A program made the position numbers and the translations under genes. A DNA stretch of 64,000 bases from JAJFFW01 sp965263375 (lineage in GTDB: Bacteria > Pseudomonadota > Alphaproteobacteria > Caulobacterales > Parvularculaceae), in the NCBI GenBank assembly GCA_965263375.1, contig OZ253669.1, positions 3,038,001-3,102,000 on the forward strand, read 5' to 3'. This document shows, piece after piece, positions 62,718-64,000 of the stretch (within the stretch, counting starts at the first letter, position 1; each line of letters opens with the position of its first letter). The notes under the pieces are model-generated. The model did not search any database. It had not been told where the DNA came from and saw only the letters and a list, made by a program, of their open reading frames with translations.

Positions 62718-63464
62718 ATGGCGGGACATTCCAAATGGGCCAACATCCAACACCGTAAAGGGCGCCAAGACGCCAAACGGTCAAAGATGTTCTCCAAACT
62801 CTCAAAAGAGATCACGGTCGCGGCGAAAATGGGCGCCCCTGACCCGGAATTTAACCCGCGCTTGCGCCTTGCGATCCAAGCGGCGAAAGCCCAGTCCATG
62901 CCAAAGGACAATATTGAGCGCGCCGTTAAAAAGTCCACCGCCGATGACGGCGCTAATTACGAAGAAATCCGCTATGAAGGCTTTGGCCCTGGCGGCATTG
63001 GCCTTATCGTAGAGGCGTTGACCGACAACAGAAATCGCGCGGCGAGCGAGGTGCGCTCAACATTTTCAAAAAATGGCGGCAATTTGGGCGAGACAGGCGC
63101 TGTCTCTTTCATGTTCGACCGGGTTGGCGCAATCACCTACCCCGCTGATAAAGCCGACGAAGAAACCATGCTAGAGGCCGCTATTGAAGCTGGCGCAGAT
63201 GACGTTCAGTCATCTGAGGAAAGTCATGAGGTTTTCTGCGCCGCTGAAAGCCTTGCTGAAGTTGCTGGCGCGCTCGAAGAAAAATTTGAAGCCGCGCAGA
63301 GCGCAAACCTTATTTGGAAGCCGCAAAACACCATCGAAGTCTCCGGCGGCCCAGCGGAAACATTATTTAAGCTGATGAACGCCCTGGAAGATTGCGATGA
63401 TGTACAAAATGTCTACGCAAACTTTGAAATCTCCGACGAAGAGATGGAACGCATCGCGGGCTAA
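62718..63464 (+). CDS. yebC: YebC/PmpR (TACO1) family protein
   Basis: A 248-residue YebC protein: M-A-G-H-S-K-W-A-N-I-Q-H-R-K at the start, K-D-N-I-E-R-A, Y-E-G-F-G-P-G-G-I and N-G-G-N-L-G-E-T-G-A-V-S-F-M-F. Some members are transcription regulators, and recent work links the family to translation of proline-rich stretches. It lies 45 bases before efp, which deals with the same ribosome-stalling problem, so co-expression makes sense. Confidence 0.94.
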   Translation: MAGHSKWANIQHRKGRQDAKRSKMFSKLSKEITVAAKMGAPDPEFNPRLRLAIQAAKAQSMPKDNIERAVKKSTADDGANYEEIRYEGFGPGGIGLIVEALTDNRNRAASEVRSTFSKNGGNLGETGAVSFMFDRVGAITYPADKADEETMLEAAIEAGADDVQSSEESHEVFCAAESLAEVAGALEEKFEAAQSANLIWKPQNTIEVSGGPAETLFKLMNALEDCDDVQNVYANFEISDEEMERIAG

Positions 63465-63508
63465 TCTGATCAATCAAATTTTGACCTTCTAAACACTTGA
63501 GCGCACCA

Positions 63509-64000
63509 ATGAAAATCAACGGCAATGAAATCCGCCCTGGCAATGTTATTCAGCACCAAAACGCCCTTTGGGTTGCGGTGAAAATAAACGCGGTAAAACC
63601 CGGCAAAGGCGGCGCCTTCGCCCAGGTTGAACTGAAAAACCTTGTCAACGGTTCTAAACTGAACGAGCGCTTCCGCGCCTCTGAAACGGTTGAGCGTGTG
63701 CGCCTTGAGCAAAAAGACCACACATACCTTTATGAAGAAGGTGACTTTTTGGTCTTTATGGACGTTGAAACTTACGAGCAGATCAACATTCCAAAGGATC
63801 TTATCGGCGAGCGCGCCGCGTTTTTACAAGACGGCATCCAGGTCATAGTTGAAAGCCACGAGGGTACGCCCCTTGGCGTTCAGCTGCCGGAGCATGTGAC
63901 GCTTGAGATCACGGAAACCGAACCGACGGTTAAAGGCCAGACGGCCGCCTCATCATACAAACCAGCGACCGTTGACAATGGCCTGCGTGTTATGGTGCCG
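63509..64000 (+). CDS. efp: Elongation factor P (3' end outside the window)
   Basis: Translation factor that relieves stalling at polyproline. It starts at ATG 63509 with M-K-I-N-G-N-E-I-R-P-G and runs open to the window edge (164 codons of a usual ~188). The KOW-like N-terminal domain has the loop K-P-G-K-G-G-A-F with Lys33 at the modification position. The OB domains follow, including F-L-V-F-M-D-V-E-T-Y. No modifying enzyme (EpmA/B) is in this window. Confidence 0.95.
   Translation, partial: MKINGNEIRPGNVIQHQNALWVAVKINAVKPGKGGAFAQVELKNLVNGSKLNERFRASETVERVRLEQKDHTYLYEEGDFLVFMDVETYEQINIPKDLIGERAAFLQDGIQVIVESHEGTPLGVQLPEHVTLEITETEPTVKGQTAASSYKPATVDNGLRVMVP

Noticed and set aside
1..64000. 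CRISPR arrays, insertion sequences, prophage or toxin-antitoxin systems
   Set aside because: No regularly spaced repeats, transposase or integrase genes, or paired small genes of those types were seen.

Overview
The window looks like alphaproteobacterial chromosome, nearly all housekeeping genes with a few accessory insertions. The basis is gene content and order: miaB-phoH-ybeY-corC-lnt-XRE regulator-metK-trmB in one line, fur/rimI/tsaB close by, hemD-mitofilin-hemY, a long-form dCTP deaminase, a plant/alphaproteobacterial-type gshA next to rsmE and ubiA, rpoH (sigma-32) after rluD, and a 6S RNA just before 5-formyltetrahydrofolate cyclo-ligase. I cannot name a genus. No tRNA, rRNA, insertion sequence, phage gene or CRISPR array was seen.

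Layout: 1-1484, end of an upstream gene, two terminators and a CE15-like esterase lipoprotein. 1591-9942, the minus-strand RNA-processing, envelope and methionine cluster (trmB, metK, XRE regulator, lnt, corC, ybeY, phoH, miaB). 10.1-13.2 kb, three accessory genes (DUF1223, a di-iron ferritin-like protein, a secreted unknown) between miaB and fur. 13.3-17.0 kb, fur, rimI, tsaB, a nitroreductase and tsaD. 17.2-21.8 kb, hemD, a very acidic mitofilin-like protein and hemY. 21.8-26.3 kb, rmuC and a lipid-linked sugar cassette (GtrA, GtrB-like GT2, GT87). 26.4-31.5 kb, trkH, apaG, dcd, a DUF938 methyltransferase and a radical SAM enzyme. 31.7-36.0 kb, an outer-membrane barrel, a processive-type GT2, dapF and a SYLF protein. 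36.2-45.8 kb, acnA, an IalB-like protein, a TetR/thioesterase pair, mscL, lepA, a Tat-type M48 lipoprotein and an HNH nuclease.

46.2-51.1 kb is the most unusual part. Four genes (a GAF-like remnant, gshA, rsmE, ubiA) together carry six single-base frameshifts, while alkA and a deoxyribosyltransferase-like gene between them are open. Each broken frame resumes with sequence expected of the family, so the breaks are recent or are consensus errors. 51.1-64.0 kb holds an exported msrB, mscS, rluD, a small membrane protein, rpoH, an acyl-CoA dehydrogenase/MAPEG/HCCA-isomerase operon, tadA, rluB, a DUF4169 gene, rsmD, 6S RNA, fau, ymdB, yebC and the start of efp, which runs off the end.

Translation and tRNA modification are the dominant theme (trmB, miaB, tsaB, tsaD, tadA, rsmD, rsmE, rluB, rluD, ybeY, lepA, efp, yebC), followed by envelope and glutathione functions. 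I found no convincing new defence or mobile system. The best leads are the frameshift cluster, the orphan radical SAM enzyme, the barrel/GT2 pair and the di-iron enzyme inserted beside fur.
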